NCBI GenBank assembly: GCA_016124235.1
Contig: WGOC01000025.1
Span: forward strand, 1 to 64,000
Direction of reading: 5' to 3'
Length of the DNA: 64,000 bases
Origin: a bacterium
GTDB lineage: Bacteria > Verrucomicrobiota > Verrucomicrobiia > Limisphaerales > RI-55
Each line of letters starts with the position of its first letter. The stretch's first letter is position 1. The translations under genes were made by a program, and so were the position numbers. This document shows, piece after piece, positions 9,048 through 17,889 of the stretch. The notes under the pieces were generated by a model that saw only the letters and a list, made by a program, of their open reading frames with translations, did no database searches and had not been told where the DNA came from.

Positions 9048-9135
9048 TTGAATGACGACTACAGAGCCAATCGGCTCCAAGGCGGCAAATTAGGAGAGTG
9101 GCCCGGTGGGTGAAAGCAAAAAGCCGCAAAAGCTT

Positions 9136-9636
9136 TCAGGGCTTGAGGTAATCGAAGGTCTTCGCGCGTTGGATCAGCCATTTGCCGTCGATCTTTCGCA
9201 CGCCCAATTCGAATTGCTGCGGTTGGCTTTCGGGAACCTGTGGGCCACGTGTGATCATGGTCATCCGCGCGGTTGCATTGTCTGATCCGGGACCCAGCGT
9301 AATCTCAATGTTGGTGAGCTGCACATCGAGAGTGGTCATCGCGCCACGAGCGGCCAAAACGGCCTGTTGAATTTCGTCGCGGCCCTGCACATGAACGGGT
9401 CGATAATCCCAGAGGTCGAGATTGATATCGGCATCCGGAGCGAAGTAGCCGGCCAGCTTAGCTGCGTTGGATAATTTGGCGATCGGAGCCTCGTTCGCGC
9501 TGAAGGAGGCTGCCTGGGCCGCACCCAGTAATTGTCTGCGGATGAGGGCTTCGTCGCCGGGAAACAGGACATGCCACAGCCAGTAACCTCCGGCACAAAT
9601 GAGAGCGATCAGGGTGAGGCGGATTGCGTTTTTCAA
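9136..9636 (-). CDS. Membrane-anchored NTF2/SnoaL-like protein
   Basis: 166 residues. The N-terminal hydrophobic segment (about 5-22) is a signal anchor. The remainder resembles an NTF2-like cone domain (about 30-166): an initial helix pair, DINLDLWDYRPVHVQGRDEI, alternating beta strands, and a C-terminal RKIDGKWLIQRAKTF typical of the fold. No catalytic residues can be assigned. The start is TTG at 9636, which overlaps the TGA stop of lepB (TTGA), so translation is probably coupled to signal peptidase I. Confidence 0.7.
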   Translation of the reverse strand: MKNAIRLTLIALICAGGYWLWHVLFPGDEALIRRQLLGAAQAASFSANEAPIAKLSNAAKLAGYFAPDADINLDLWDYRPVHVQGRDEIQQAVLAARGAMTTLDVQLTNIEITLGPGSDNATARMTMITRGPQVPESQPQQFELGVRKIDGKWLIQRAKTFDYLKP

Positions 9637-10199
9637 AACACCAGCTTTCCGATGATGTAGCGACGGTCGGTGCGACCGAAATAGTGATCGTGTTGATCCA
9701 TTCCACGATTGTCACCGATGACCAGGTATTCATGGGCGCCCAGCGTCACCGGCGGTAGTTCCCACGCCGCGCGATGAACCACATAAGGTTCCTTGAGTGG
9801 TTCGTCGTCGATGAACACCTGGCCGTGCCGGATGGCATACGTCTCTCCCGGCAGCGCAATGATTCGCTTCATCAACATGTTCGGTTTGCCATATTCGCCG
9901 ATGCTGACGATATCACCGCGTTGCGGAGCCGCGTGCCGGTAGGCGAGGCGGTTTACGATCCCAATACTGCGATTGTGCAACGTGGGTTCCATGCTGATCC
10001 CGGTAATCTGAATCGGAAACAGCATCCAATGAAACGCCGCGTAACAAAGCGTCACCAGAAAGATGATCCGAAACATGGTCGCCCGCGGATTTCGTCCGAG
10101 GACCACGATCTTCCACCAAGGAATCCGCGGCGGCGAATCACCCGATGGCTTGTCCGCGCGTGTATCTTCGCTCGTGGATGTGGAAATTTCTGGACTCAT
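9633..10199 (-). CDS. lepB: Signal peptidase I
   Basis: 188 residues, a short type I signal peptidase of the S26 family. One transmembrane segment (about 43-60) follows a Pro/Ser-rich cytoplasmic tail. The catalytic Ser69 sits in GISMEPTL and the general-base Lys111 in LMKRIIALPGE; downstream the family box GDNRGMDQHDHYFG is present. It cleaves Sec and possibly Tat signal peptides at the outer face of the inner membrane. The many exported proteins in this window are likely substrates. Its stop overlaps the TTG start of the NTF2-like gene. Confidence 0.93.
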   Translation of the reverse strand: MSPEISTSTSEDTRADKPSGDSPPRIPWWKIVVLGRNPRATMFRIIFLVTLCYAAFHWMLFPIQITGISMEPTLHNRSIGIVNRLAYRHAAPQRGDIVSIGEYGKPNMLMKRIIALPGETYAIRHGQVFIDDEPLKEPYVVHRAAWELPPVTLGAHEYLVIGDNRGMDQHDHYFGRTDRRYIIGKLVF

Positions 10200-10230
10200 C
10201 TGACGACCGGTATTTCCTTTTTGACCGCGT

Positions 10231-11196
10231 TCACGGCGAACGGTTCAACCACGCGACAATTCGATCCGCCTGAGTCAAAAGAGCAACACCGGAAACCGCA
10301 ATGATCCCGCCGACCAGAGATCGTATCGTTGGCTTTTCACCTTCGAGATAGCGGGCAAACGGCACCACCACCATGGGCGTGAGCGCTACGATGGGCAGGA
10401 CGATACCCGATTTGTTTGACTGCAGCGCCCATTGAAAACAGGCCACACCAATCGTTGGGCCAGCCAAACCATTTAGCAGAATCCATGGCCAGGCACGCGA
10501 CCATTGATTCTGAGAGACAATCTCGACGGGCTTGTTTGTCAGTCGGCCAAAATGGGCGAACACCGCTTGTCTTCGGACGAACAAGACCGTGAACGCCGCG
10601 ATCGCCAAACCGGCGAGGATCCGTTGATAGGTTGCGTTCAACCCGCCGGCCACGCCTTCCAGTTCAAATCCAGTCGCGGCCGCGACTGCGTAGGCTTTTC
10701 GGCTGAGGACGGCACCGCCGCCTTGTCCCAGCGCGGCGATGGAGGCAAATGCGATCCCGGAAGCCCAATGGCGGTCCATTGGTGCGGCCGTCTTGCCGGG
10801 CAACAAGGCCACTACGATTCCCGCCAGAATGGTGAAGCCGCAGACCACTTCCACCGCATTCATCGCATTTCCAAGCCAGAGCCATTCGACGACCATGGCG
10901 ATGGGGGCAGCGAGGCAATGCACCAGCAAAACGGTCAGCCGGGAGCCGAGCCGGGGATACGCCTGGAACAAGGCGAGATCGCCCAGGCCAAACCCGACGA
11001 AGCCGCTTAAAAGAAACCACTCGAGGCAACCCCCTTCCAGCCCCACGCCCCAAATGTGCGAGAACAGACCAAGCAAAATGGTCGCAAAGAGCAGGCGCCA
11101 AAAGTTCGCCTCGTTGCCGCCCAGGTAACGGACGGACCGGTTGGCCGTCACGGCCGACAAGGAAAAGAAGACGGTGGTTAGCAGCGCCGCAAGCAT
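10231..11196 (-). CDS. EamA/DMT-family transporter
   Basis: 321 residues, an inner-membrane protein with about ten hydrophobic segments arranged as two five-helix EamA repeats (roughly 1-135 and 150-315). The second repeat begins around LGQGGGAVLSRKAYA, and Pro/Gly-containing helices such as NGLAGPTIGVACFQWAL and KSGIVLPIVALTPMVVVPFA are typical of the drug/metabolite transporter superfamily. The substrate cannot be inferred; family members export amino acids, nucleosides or other metabolites. It lies 31 nt upstream of lepB on the same strand. Confidence 0.85.
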   Translation of the reverse strand: MLAALLTTVFFSLSAVTANRSVRYLGGNEANFWRLLFATILLGLFSHIWGVGLEGGCLEWFLLSGFVGFGLGDLALFQAYPRLGSRLTVLLVHCLAAPIAMVVEWLWLGNAMNAVEVVCGFTILAGIVVALLPGKTAAPMDRHWASGIAFASIAALGQGGGAVLSRKAYAVAAATGFELEGVAGGLNATYQRILAGLAIAAFTVLFVRRQAVFAHFGRLTNKPVEIVSQNQWSRAWPWILLNGLAGPTIGVACFQWALQSNKSGIVLPIVALTPMVVVPFARYLEGEKPTIRSLVGGIIAVSGVALLTQADRIVAWLNRSP

Positions 11197-11272
11197 GGCG
11201 CGAGCGTGTTAACGAGGTCGCGTGGGCTTGGAAAGGAGAATGTCGTGCAGCCGGACGCTGCGGGCGGTTGGG

Positions 11273-12124
11273 TTACTTAAGCCGACCAGAGTTCAACAGG
11301 TCGAGATGGACCCGGGCGACCTCCCACATGTATTCGTTCTTGAGCTTGAGATCGACGGCCTTCTGCAGATGCTCGCGACGCAATGCCGCGTTGCCGGTGG
11401 CTTCGTAATACAACGCCACGTAAAAGTGTGCGTAAAATCGATACGCCGGCTCGACCAATGAATCTGCCTTGGCCGCGTCGACCCGCTGGAAGATTTCATC
11501 GGGCGACCCTTTGCCGGCGAACAACGCGTAGATTTCATTCATGGGAATGCGCGTGTCGCCGCTGGCTGGCATCAGTTGCTTGCGCGCTTCGTCGATGCCT
11601 TTCTCGCGCGCAATACACAGGAAATCCCAGACGGCGTTTTCCACGTCGTTCGGATTGACCTTGTGATGCATCTCAAACTGCTTGTGGCCGTCCTCGTAAC
11701 GACCAGCGTAGTAGAGCACGATGCCGCGCTGCCAAAGGGCCGGCATCTTCTCCGGTTGTGCCGCCGCCAGTTGATCGAAGTCGGCGGCAGCGGCTTGGAT
11801 GTGCCCGAGCAGAAAGTGGATGACGCCCCGGTGGTAATGTACTTCCTGGGCCTCCGGCGAGACTTCCAGGAGCTTGTCATAATCCTTTAACGCAGCCTCG
11901 CGCTGCCCCATCAAGTCATGAAAGCGCGCCCGCAGGAAATAATTGTTGGGATCCTTGGGGTCCGCTTCGATCATGCGCGTGGCAATAGTCACGGCTTCCT
12001 CGCGATGTCCGCTTTGAAACGCGCGTTTTGCCTGGTCCAAAAGCGATTGCGCAGGCGTGGCCGCGTTCAAAACGCCGGCCGCACCCAAGATCAGAGCCAA
12101 GGCGAAAGATGATCGAAACGTCAT
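11273..12124 (-). CDS. Exported TPR-repeat protein
   Basis: 283 residues from ATG 12124; the frame is open to 12181, but this start gives a clean signal peptide ending LNAATPA near residue 21. Tandem tetratricopeptide repeats run from about 27 to 165 (AKRAFQSGHREEAVTIA, NYFLRARFHDLMGQREAALKDYDKLL, HYHRGVIHFLLGHIQAAAADFDQL, LWQRGIVLYYAGRYEDGHKQF). A helical C-terminal part ends in another TPR-like pair (YVALYYEATGNAALRREHLQKAV). It is probably a periplasmic scaffold reminiscent of NlpI-like proteins, although no lipobox is present. Partners unknown. Confidence 0.82.
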   Translation of the reverse strand: MTFRSSFALALILGAAGVLNAATPAQSLLDQAKRAFQSGHREEAVTIATRMIEADPKDPNNYFLRARFHDLMGQREAALKDYDKLLEVSPEAQEVHYHRGVIHFLLGHIQAAAADFDQLAAAQPEKMPALWQRGIVLYYAGRYEDGHKQFEMHHKVNPNDVENAVWDFLCIAREKGIDEARKQLMPASGDTRIPMNEIYALFAGKGSPDEIFQRVDAAKADSLVEPAYRFYAHFYVALYYEATGNAALRREHLQKAVDLKLKNEYMWEVARVHLDLLNSGRLK

Positions 12125-12240
12125 GCTGCCAGCATACAAGTTCGGTTGGGTGGCACAATCAAAGGATTCTCGCGACTCCATTCACGAAGTGAGGAGGTCG
12201 GCAGTACGGCATAATGATTGTGGCGACGCTGGTTCAAATG

Positions 12241-13026
12241 CTATTGGGCAAGCGGCAGCCATTTCTTGATCAGCGCGTTCAACGAACCGTCAGCCTGCCG
12301 CGTCGTGATGAAGTTGTTAACCTGCGATATCAGTTCCGTATCACCGGGTCGCATCGCCCAGCCCAGTGATTCCTTGGTCAGCATGCGCGGGAAAACGCCC
12401 AGACCTTTGCTCTCGTTGAGCGCCGATTGGTACCAGACGATGGGCGCGTCACTGACAAAGAAATCAATCCGGCCGTCGACCAGCGCTGCCACGGCCTCGG
12501 CGGCCGTTTCAAAGGATTGCCGTTTCGATTTCGGGAGTTCCCGTTCCACAAAGTATTCACCTACCGTACCGCGCATAACGCCGATGGTTCCCGGCAGGAC
12601 AGACGGGAGGCCCAGCGCATATTTGTTGATGTCCGTCCGGTGCATCAACATGAGCTGGCCGACGTTTAGGTAGGGATTTGAAAAAGCCACGCGCATCCGA
12701 CGTTCCGGCGTGATCGTCATGGAAGACATGATGATGTCGGTCTTGTGCGCGAGGAGGGACTCGATTTGCCGGTCCCAGCGGACTTCGACGAACTTCACCG
12801 GGCGTCCCAGAGACGCTGCCAGTTCTCGGGCGGCGTCGACTTCGACTCCCACCAACTCCCCGTTCTTTTTGAATGCCATGGGCGGCAGCGTGGGCGTTAC
12901 TCCAACCCGCAGCTCTCCCGAAGCTACCGCGTCTTTTTCTTTGTTTGCGCTCGTGGTCTGGCAACCCGCTAAAGCAAGGCAGAGCAGGCAAAATAAGATC
13001 GGCACGGTATTCCGGATGGAGTTCAT
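12241..13026 (-). CDS. Amino-acid ABC-type substrate-binding lipoprotein, family 3
   Basis: 261 residues. A lipobox LALAGC places the lipidated Cys at 22. The body is a solute-binding protein family 3 fold: LRVGVTPTLPPMAFKKNGELVGVEVDAA near the start, SMTITPERRMRVAFSNPYL in the hinge, and GVMRGTVGEYF and LVDGRIDFFVSDAP in lobe 2. It probably binds a polar amino acid or related ligand in the periplasm. No permease or ATPase gene lies beside it, so it is an orphan binding protein, or it feeds a transporter or sensor encoded elsewhere. Confidence 0.9.
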   Translation of the reverse strand: MNSIRNTVPILFCLLCLALAGCQTTSANKEKDAVASGELRVGVTPTLPPMAFKKNGELVGVEVDAARELAASLGRPVKFVEVRWDRQIESLLAHKTDIIMSSMTITPERRMRVAFSNPYLNVGQLMLMHRTDINKYALGLPSVLPGTIGVMRGTVGEYFVERELPKSKRQSFETAAEAVAALVDGRIDFFVSDAPIVWYQSALNESKGLGVFPRMLTKESLGWAMRPGDTELISQVNNFITTRQADGSLNALIKKWLPLAQ

Positions 13027-13102
13027 TTCTGGAGGAATTACTCGGATTCCGGCTGGCGGCCAAGCTCGAACTCATCGGCCGCGGGGCAACTAAAACTCCG
13101 GG

Positions 13103-14056
13103 CTAAGGTCGGTTCTTTTGGAACCATTCGACGAACCGCGGAATCCCTTCGGCAATCTTGGTCCGCGGGTTGTAGCCCAACAGCCGTCGGGCTTTGGAAA
13201 TGTCGGCGTAAGTAATCGGAACGTCTCCCGGTTGCAGCGGCTGACGATCGATTACCGCTTTGCGACCGAGTGCGTTTTCGAGATGCTCGATCAATTCCGC
13301 CAGCGTGACCGTCTGGGATTCGCCGAGATTAAAAACTTCGTAACCGAACGATCGCTCGCTCGCGGCGATCACACCGTCGACAATGTCGTCGACGTACGTG
13401 TAGTCGCGAGCGGTCGAACCGTCGCCAAAAACCGGAATCGGACGTCCGGAAGAGATGAGCTTGGCGAATTTGTGAATCGCCAGATCCGGCCGTTGCCGGG
13501 GACCGTAAACCGTGAAGAACCGGAGCATCACGATCTCCAAGCCATACACGTGATGGTACGTGTGGCCCAAAGCCTCACACGCCAGCTTGGTCGCGGCGTA
13601 CGGCGAGATCGCCTGAAAAATGGGATCGGACTCGGAAAAAGGCACCTTCGCGTTCACGCCGTAAACCGATGATGACGACGCGATGACGAGTTTGCGAACA
13701 CCGTTCAACCGTGCGCCTTCGAGGACGTTGACGGTGCCTTCGACGTTCACCCGTTGGTAAAGCGCCGGTTCCGCCAGGCTCGGGCGCACTCCTGCGCGCG
13801 CGGCCAGGTGAATGACCTGGTCAAACGCCGTTTCGCGGAAGAGCTTTGCCACCAGCGAGCCATCGGTCAGGTCGCTTTCGATGAATTTGAATGTGCCGTC
13901 CAGCGCCCGCAAATCATCCAGTGTTCGTCGTTTGATTGCCGGATCGTAGAACGGATTCAAATCATCGAGCACCGTGACGGCATGCCCGCCGCGCAGCAGG
14001 TGCTCGCAAACGTGCGAACCGATGAAACCCGCGCCGCCGGTGACCAGATAGTGCAT
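13103..14056 (-). CDS. NAD-dependent sugar-nucleotide epimerase, UDP-glucuronate 4-epimerase-like
   Basis: 317 residues, extended short-chain dehydrogenase fold. The NAD-binding TGGAGFIGSH lies at 6-15, the catalytic Ser pair around 128-130 (ASSSSVYG) and Tyr153/Lys157 in YAATK. The sequence LRFFTVYGPRQRPDLAIHKF and the C-terminal GYNPRTKIAEGIPRFVEWF are characteristic of UDP-glucuronate 4-epimerases and close GalE relatives. It would supply UDP-galacturonate or a similar sugar for surface polysaccharide. No other sugar-pathway gene is adjacent; glycosyltransferases occur at 40-42 kb. Confidence 0.88.
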   Translation of the reverse strand: MHYLVTGGAGFIGSHVCEHLLRGGHAVTVLDDLNPFYDPAIKRRTLDDLRALDGTFKFIESDLTDGSLVAKLFRETAFDQVIHLAARAGVRPSLAEPALYQRVNVEGTVNVLEGARLNGVRKLVIASSSSVYGVNAKVPFSESDPIFQAISPYAATKLACEALGHTYHHVYGLEIVMLRFFTVYGPRQRPDLAIHKFAKLISSGRPIPVFGDGSTARDYTYVDDIVDGVIAASERSFGYEVFNLGESQTVTLAELIEHLENALGRKAVIDRQPLQPGDVPITYADISKARRLLGYNPRTKIAEGIPRFVEWFQKNRP

Positions 14057-14220
14057 GGCCGCGATGGTGGCGAAACAACTGAATAAAGGGAAGAAACGTT
14101 GTTCAATTCGTTCTCATTTCCGGGGCGATTTCCAAACCGGCACTCGCCCGTTAAGCAGGACCATGGCTTGAAGCGCGAGTCGATATTGTGATAAGCCGCC
14201 GTCTCACGCGCTGATTAGAA

Positions 14221-15696
14221 ATGAAATACATCCTTGCACTGGACCAGGGCACGACGAGTTCCCGCGCCATTTTGTTTGACCGGAAGGGTTCCATCCGGGC
14301 GCAGGCGCAAAAGGAGTTTCGGCAGATCTATCCGCGGCCCGGCTGGGTGGAACAGCGACCGGTCGACATCTGGCAAAGCCAACTTCAAGTCGCGAAGCAG
14401 GCTTTGAAGCAAGCAAGTGCGAACGCGAGAGACATCGCGGCGATCGGCATCACGAACCAGCGCGAAACCACGTTGGTCTGGGATCGGCAAACCGGTGCAC
14501 CGATTGGCAACGCCATCGTCTGGCAGGATCGTCGGACATCGGATTTTTGCGATCAACTGAAACACGAAAAACTCAGCTCGATCGTTCAACGCAAAACCGG
14601 GCTGATCATCGACGCTTATTTTTCCGCGACCAAACTTCATTGGATTTTGAAGAATGTGAAAGGAGCATTAGCCCGCGCCCGTGCCGGAAGGCTCGCGTTT
14701 GGTACCGTCGACACCTGGCTGATCTGGAATCTCACCCAGGGCCGGACGCACGTCACCGATGTGACCAACGCGGCCCGAACAATGTTGTTCAACATCCACG
14801 ATCTCGAATGGGACGAGCATCTGCTAAAACTGTTTGGCATTCCGCGCGAAATGTTGCCGGAGGTTGGTCCGACTTCCGGTGTGTTGGCCGAGACGAATTT
14901 GTTTGGTGGGACGATTCCGATCGCCGGCGTGGCGGGCGATCAACAGGCGGCGTTGTTCGGGCAAAGCTGCTTTGAACCCGGCATGGCGAAGAACACGTAC
15001 GGCACCGGTTGTTTTCTCGTTTTGAACACCGGCAACAAACCGGTTCGTTCCAAAAACAAACTGCTGACGACCATTGCCTGGAAGATCGGCGATCGCGTCG
15101 AGTATGCGCTGGAGGGAAGCATCTTTGTCGCGGGCGCGGTGACGCAGTGGCTCCGCGACGGACTTGGAGTGATTCGCGATTCGACCGAAATCGAACGACT
15201 CGCAAAATCCGTTTCCGACAACGGCGGCGTGTATTTCGTGCCCGCGTTTGCCGGGCTCGGCGCGCCGCATTGGGATCAACACGCGCGCGGATTGATCAAG
15301 GGACTGACACGCGGGACGACCGCCGGCCATCTCGCCCGAGCGGCCCTGGAAGGCATCGCGTATCAGGTTCACGACGTCGTTCGCGCGATGGAAGCGGACA
15401 GCGGTCACAAGTTGAAGCAGCTCCGTGTCGACGGCGGCGCGAGTGTCAACAACCTGCTGATGCAATTTCAAGCGGACGTCCTCGGGACATTGGTTGTGCG
15501 TCCGAAAGTCGTGGAAAGCACGGCGCGGGGTGCGGCGTTGTTGGCGGGACTTGCCGTCGGTTTCTGGCCGGATCAAGCGACGCTCGCGAAACAATGGGAA
15601 GCGGACCAAACATTCCGTCCCAAGATGAAAGCCACCGACCGATCGCAAATGCTGGATGGTTGGAATCGCGCGCTCAAACAAGCGATGACGGGTTAA
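14221..15696 (+). CDS. glpK: Glycerol kinase
   Basis: 491 residues, full length for the FGGY family. The N-terminal [16 protein letters not shown] (5-20) is the ATP/Mg phosphate-1 motif. [33 protein letters not shown] and the C-terminal FGGY signature [19 protein letters not shown] are all present. It phosphorylates glycerol to sn-glycerol 3-phosphate in the cytoplasm. No glpF or glpD neighbours are visible. The gene is divergent from the epimerase (164-nt gap) and followed by a palindromic repeat cluster. Confidence 0.97.
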   Translation: MKYILALDQGTTSSRAILFDRKGSIRAQAQKEFRQIYPRPGWVEQRPVDIWQSQLQVAKQALKQASANARDIAAIGITNQRETTLVWDRQTGAPIGNAIVWQDRRTSDFCDQLKHEKLSSIVQRKTGLIIDAYFSATKLHWILKNVKGALARARAGRLAFGTVDTWLIWNLTQGRTHVTDVTNAARTMLFNIHDLEWDEHLLKLFGIPREMLPEVGPTSGVLAETNLFGGTIPIAGVAGDQQAALFGQSCFEPGMAKNTYGTGCFLVLNTGNKPVRSKNKLLTTIAWKIGDRVEYALEGSIFVAGAVTQWLRDGLGVIRDSTEIERLAKSVSDNGGVYFVPAFAGLGAPHWDQHARGLIKGLTRGTTAGHLARAALEGIAYQVHDVVRAMEADSGHKLKQLRVDGGASVNNLLMQFQADVLGTLVVRPKVVESTARGAALLAGLAVGFWPDQATLAKQWEADQTFRPKMKATDRSQMLDGWNRALKQAMTG

Positions 15697-15741
15697 ATCA
15701 GGCAATACGGGCAAGGTCGTCCAGTTGTTAGCCTAAAGAAT

Positions 15742-15831
15742 CTGCCAGCAAGCTGCTGGCAGCACACTGATGGGAGGGACCGCATGTTGCGGTCCGTGAA
15801 AATATGGGGACGGCGGCACGCCGTCCCTCCC
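15742..15831. repeat. Cluster of three hairpins downstream of glpK
   Basis: Three perfect hairpins lie in the 171-nt gap between convergent glpK and the serine hydrolase gene. The first is 15742-15762 (CTGCCAGC stem, 5-nt loop). The second and third are 15777-15794 (GGACCGCA stem) and 15807-15827 (GGGACGGCG stem, 3-nt loop). The pair 15772-15831 is itself bounded by the 9-nt inverted repeat gggaggggac-like ends gggagggac/gtccctccc. There is no T-run, so these are more likely mobile palindromic (REP/MITE-like) units than simple terminators, although they could also act as bidirectional stops. Confidence 0.75.
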
Positions 15832-15867
15832 CGTACCTCCGCGTCTCCGCGGTTGAATCCGGCCGTT

Positions 15868-17208
15868 CTAATCATCCACCGCGGCTTCCACCAACTGACG
15901 GAATTTCCAGCCGGTCTGATCGTTCCCGCCTTGGGTTTGTTTCATCAGAATGCCGACCAAATCTTCCTTCGGATCGGCGAAGTATTGCGTGTTGAAATAA
16001 CCGCCCCAATCGAACGTGCCCGGACTGCCGAGCCCGCCCTTGGCCTGGCCTTTCTCCGTCACGACTCCGAACGCGAGGCCGTAATATTTGTCATCACCGT
16101 CAAATAAATCACCCGTCTGATTCTTCATCATGGTTTCGATCGTCGTCCGACTGAGAATGCGCACGCCGTTCAATTCGCCGCCGTTGAGATACATCTGCAG
16201 AAATGTGGCGTAATCTTTTGCAGTGCTGCACAGGCCGGCGCCGCCGGAGAAGAACGTCTTCGCACCTTTGATCGGATAATCCGGATCGTAAAACGTCACC
16301 GAGTAGTTCACCCATTTTCCGTCTTCCGGTTTTTGCACTCGGACGAGGCGACCGGCCTTAGTGTCGGGCAGATAAAATCCGGTGTCGTTCATGCCGAGCG
16401 GTTCAAAAATGTGTTTGCGGAGATACACATCAAACGGCTCGCCGGAGACCAGCTCGATGAAGTAACCCAGCACGTCGAGCCCTTCGCTGTAGGTGAACTT
16501 TTCGCCCGGCTGATGATGCAACGGCAGCTTCGCCAGCTTCTTCACGCTTTCGGCAATGGTGACCGGTTCGGTCGTGAACAAGTCCGTGACGCCGGCTTTC
16601 GCGTAAATTTTTTTAAAACGCTCATCGCCGTCAATCACGCCATAACCGAGGCCCGACGTGTGCGTGAGCAAGTGGCGAATGGTGATCGGCGTTTTGACAG
16701 GTTCTGTCGTCCAGGTCCCGTCCGCATCGTTGTAAGATTTCAGCACGCCCGCGTCCTTGAATTCGGGAATCCACTTTGAGATCGGGTCGTCCAATTGAAA
16801 CAGTCCCTGTTCCCACAACATCATGACCGCCGTCGACGTGATAGCCTTCGACTGGGACGCGATGCGAAAGATGTCTTCCTTGTCCAGTTCGCGCCCGGTC
16901 GCGGCGTCGGCTTTTCCGTAGGCTTTGTAGTAAACGATCTTGCCATGCCTCGCGACCAACGCGACGACGCCGGGAATCTGCCCGTCTTTGATCGCGTCTT
17001 CGCACATCTTGTCGATCCGCGCCAATCGCTCGCCAGACATGCCAGCTTTCGATGCGCGCGCTTCTTTCAACAGCGGTGAATCGTGGCCGGAATTGGTTTG
17101 CGCCGGGGCGGTAATTGGCACCGACAGCAATGCCATGATCATTGCGGCGCCCACAAACTTGCGTGCCGGCGACGGAAGACGAAATAAGTCTAAACAGGTG
17201 GAGTGCAT
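15868..17208 (-). CDS. Exported serine hydrolase, class C beta-lactamase/esterase fold
   Basis: 446 residues with an N-terminal signal segment (hydrophobic about 18-36, ending APAQ). The SxxK nucleophile motif is S118-Q-S-K121. The second element is Y240 in FTYSEGLDVLGY, where the Y-x-N Asn is not kept, as in esterase-like members. The third box usually reading (H/K)xG appears as WGG in FDWGGYFNTQYF near the C-terminus. This pattern fits EstB-like esterases or D-aminopeptidase relatives more than a true beta-lactamase. It is probably periplasmic; the substrate is unknown. It is convergent with glpK. Confidence 0.88.
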   Translation of the reverse strand: MHSTCLDLFRLPSPARKFVGAAMIMALLSVPITAPAQTNSGHDSPLLKEARASKAGMSGERLARIDKMCEDAIKDGQIPGVVALVARHGKIVYYKAYGKADAATGRELDKEDIFRIASQSKAITSTAVMMLWEQGLFQLDDPISKWIPEFKDAGVLKSYNDADGTWTTEPVKTPITIRHLLTHTSGLGYGVIDGDERFKKIYAKAGVTDLFTTEPVTIAESVKKLAKLPLHHQPGEKFTYSEGLDVLGYFIELVSGEPFDVYLRKHIFEPLGMNDTGFYLPDTKAGRLVRVQKPEDGKWVNYSVTFYDPDYPIKGAKTFFSGGAGLCSTAKDYATFLQMYLNGGELNGVRILSRTTIETMMKNQTGDLFDGDDKYYGLAFGVVTEKGQAKGGLGSPGTFDWGGYFNTQYFADPKEDLVGILMKQTQGGNDQTGWKFRQLVEAAVDD

Positions 17209-17309
17209 GAGCTCGGAGACTAGCCTTGGTCGGCGAACTTGGGAAGCCGCCGGTTTGGCGAACTGTGGGGCTTGTACTGATTCTTAAACTCCATTTGCAG
17301 AAAGGGTGG

Positions 17310-17330
17310 GGCCGGCACTCCGTGCCGGCC
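17310..17330. repeat. Perfect GC-rich hairpin between serine hydrolase and folA genes
   Basis: A 9-bp stem, GGCCGGCAC/GTGCCGGCC, with a 3-nt loop lies in the 192-nt gap upstream of the serine hydrolase gene and downstream of folA. Further imperfect symmetry (tagg...ccta) continues to about 17356. There is no poly-T tract. It may be another member of the palindromic-element class seen near glpK and inside mutS, or it may terminate the DASS-folA transcript. Confidence 0.6.
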
Positions 17331-17400
17331 TAGGCGGGCGCGGAGCGTCGTGACCTAAGTCGCAATGCTGATCAGAAGTCTCTTTCGAAAACCGTTATGG

Positions 17401-17889
17401 TTAAGCTAGGCCGGCTTTTGACTGGCCAATCCTTCGGTAGTGAACGATGCGGAAATCCGGATTGTCCTGGAGCGTTTCAACCGGTTCGAACAAATCTTTG
17501 AACGGCGGAAAAAAGGCGTCGCCGTCCACCGTGCGTTTGACGTGCGTGAGAAACAAATCGGAGCAGAGCGGTAGTGTTTGTCGATAAACTTCAGCGCCGC
17601 CGCAGATGAAGATTTTTCGTTCATTCGATTGCGAACTGATGTCGGACAAGTTGGCAATCGTCTTGACGCCGGCATGCGAAAAACCCGACCGACTCAACAC
17701 GATCGTTTCGCGACCGGGCAACGGCCGGCCAATCGATTCAAACGTCTTGCGCCCCATCACCAATACGTGACCCATCGTGGTGGCTTTGAAGAATTTGAAA
17801 TCCTCAGGCAGGTGCCAGGGAATGCGATTGCCGTCACCGATGACACGGTTCTCAGACAGGGCGGCGATGGCGATTAGATTAGTCGTCAT
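17401..17889 (-). CDS. folA: Dihydrofolate reductase
   Basis: 162 residues, standard bacterial DHFR length. It reduces dihydrofolate to tetrahydrofolate with NADPH in the cytoplasm. Family signatures: IAALSENRVIGDGNRIPWHLPEDFKFFK (8-35, with the Met20-loop equivalent and the substrate-binding acidic residue of LPED), GHVLVMGRKTFESIGRPLPGR (NADPH binding) and IFICGGAEVY. It begins directly after the stop of the DASS transporter with no intervening base, so the two are translationally linked. thyA is not nearby. Confidence 0.96.
   Translation of the reverse strand: MTTNLIAIAALSENRVIGDGNRIPWHLPEDFKFFKATTMGHVLVMGRKTFESIGRPLPGRETIVLSRSGFSHAGVKTIANLSDISSQSNERKIFICGGAEVYRQTLPLCSDLFLTHVKRTVDGDAFFPPFKDLFEPVETLQDNPDFRIVHYRRIGQSKAGLA

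Noticed and set aside
15742..15762. Rho-independent terminator for glpK
   Set aside because: Good stem but no following T-run; kept as a palindromic repeat instead.
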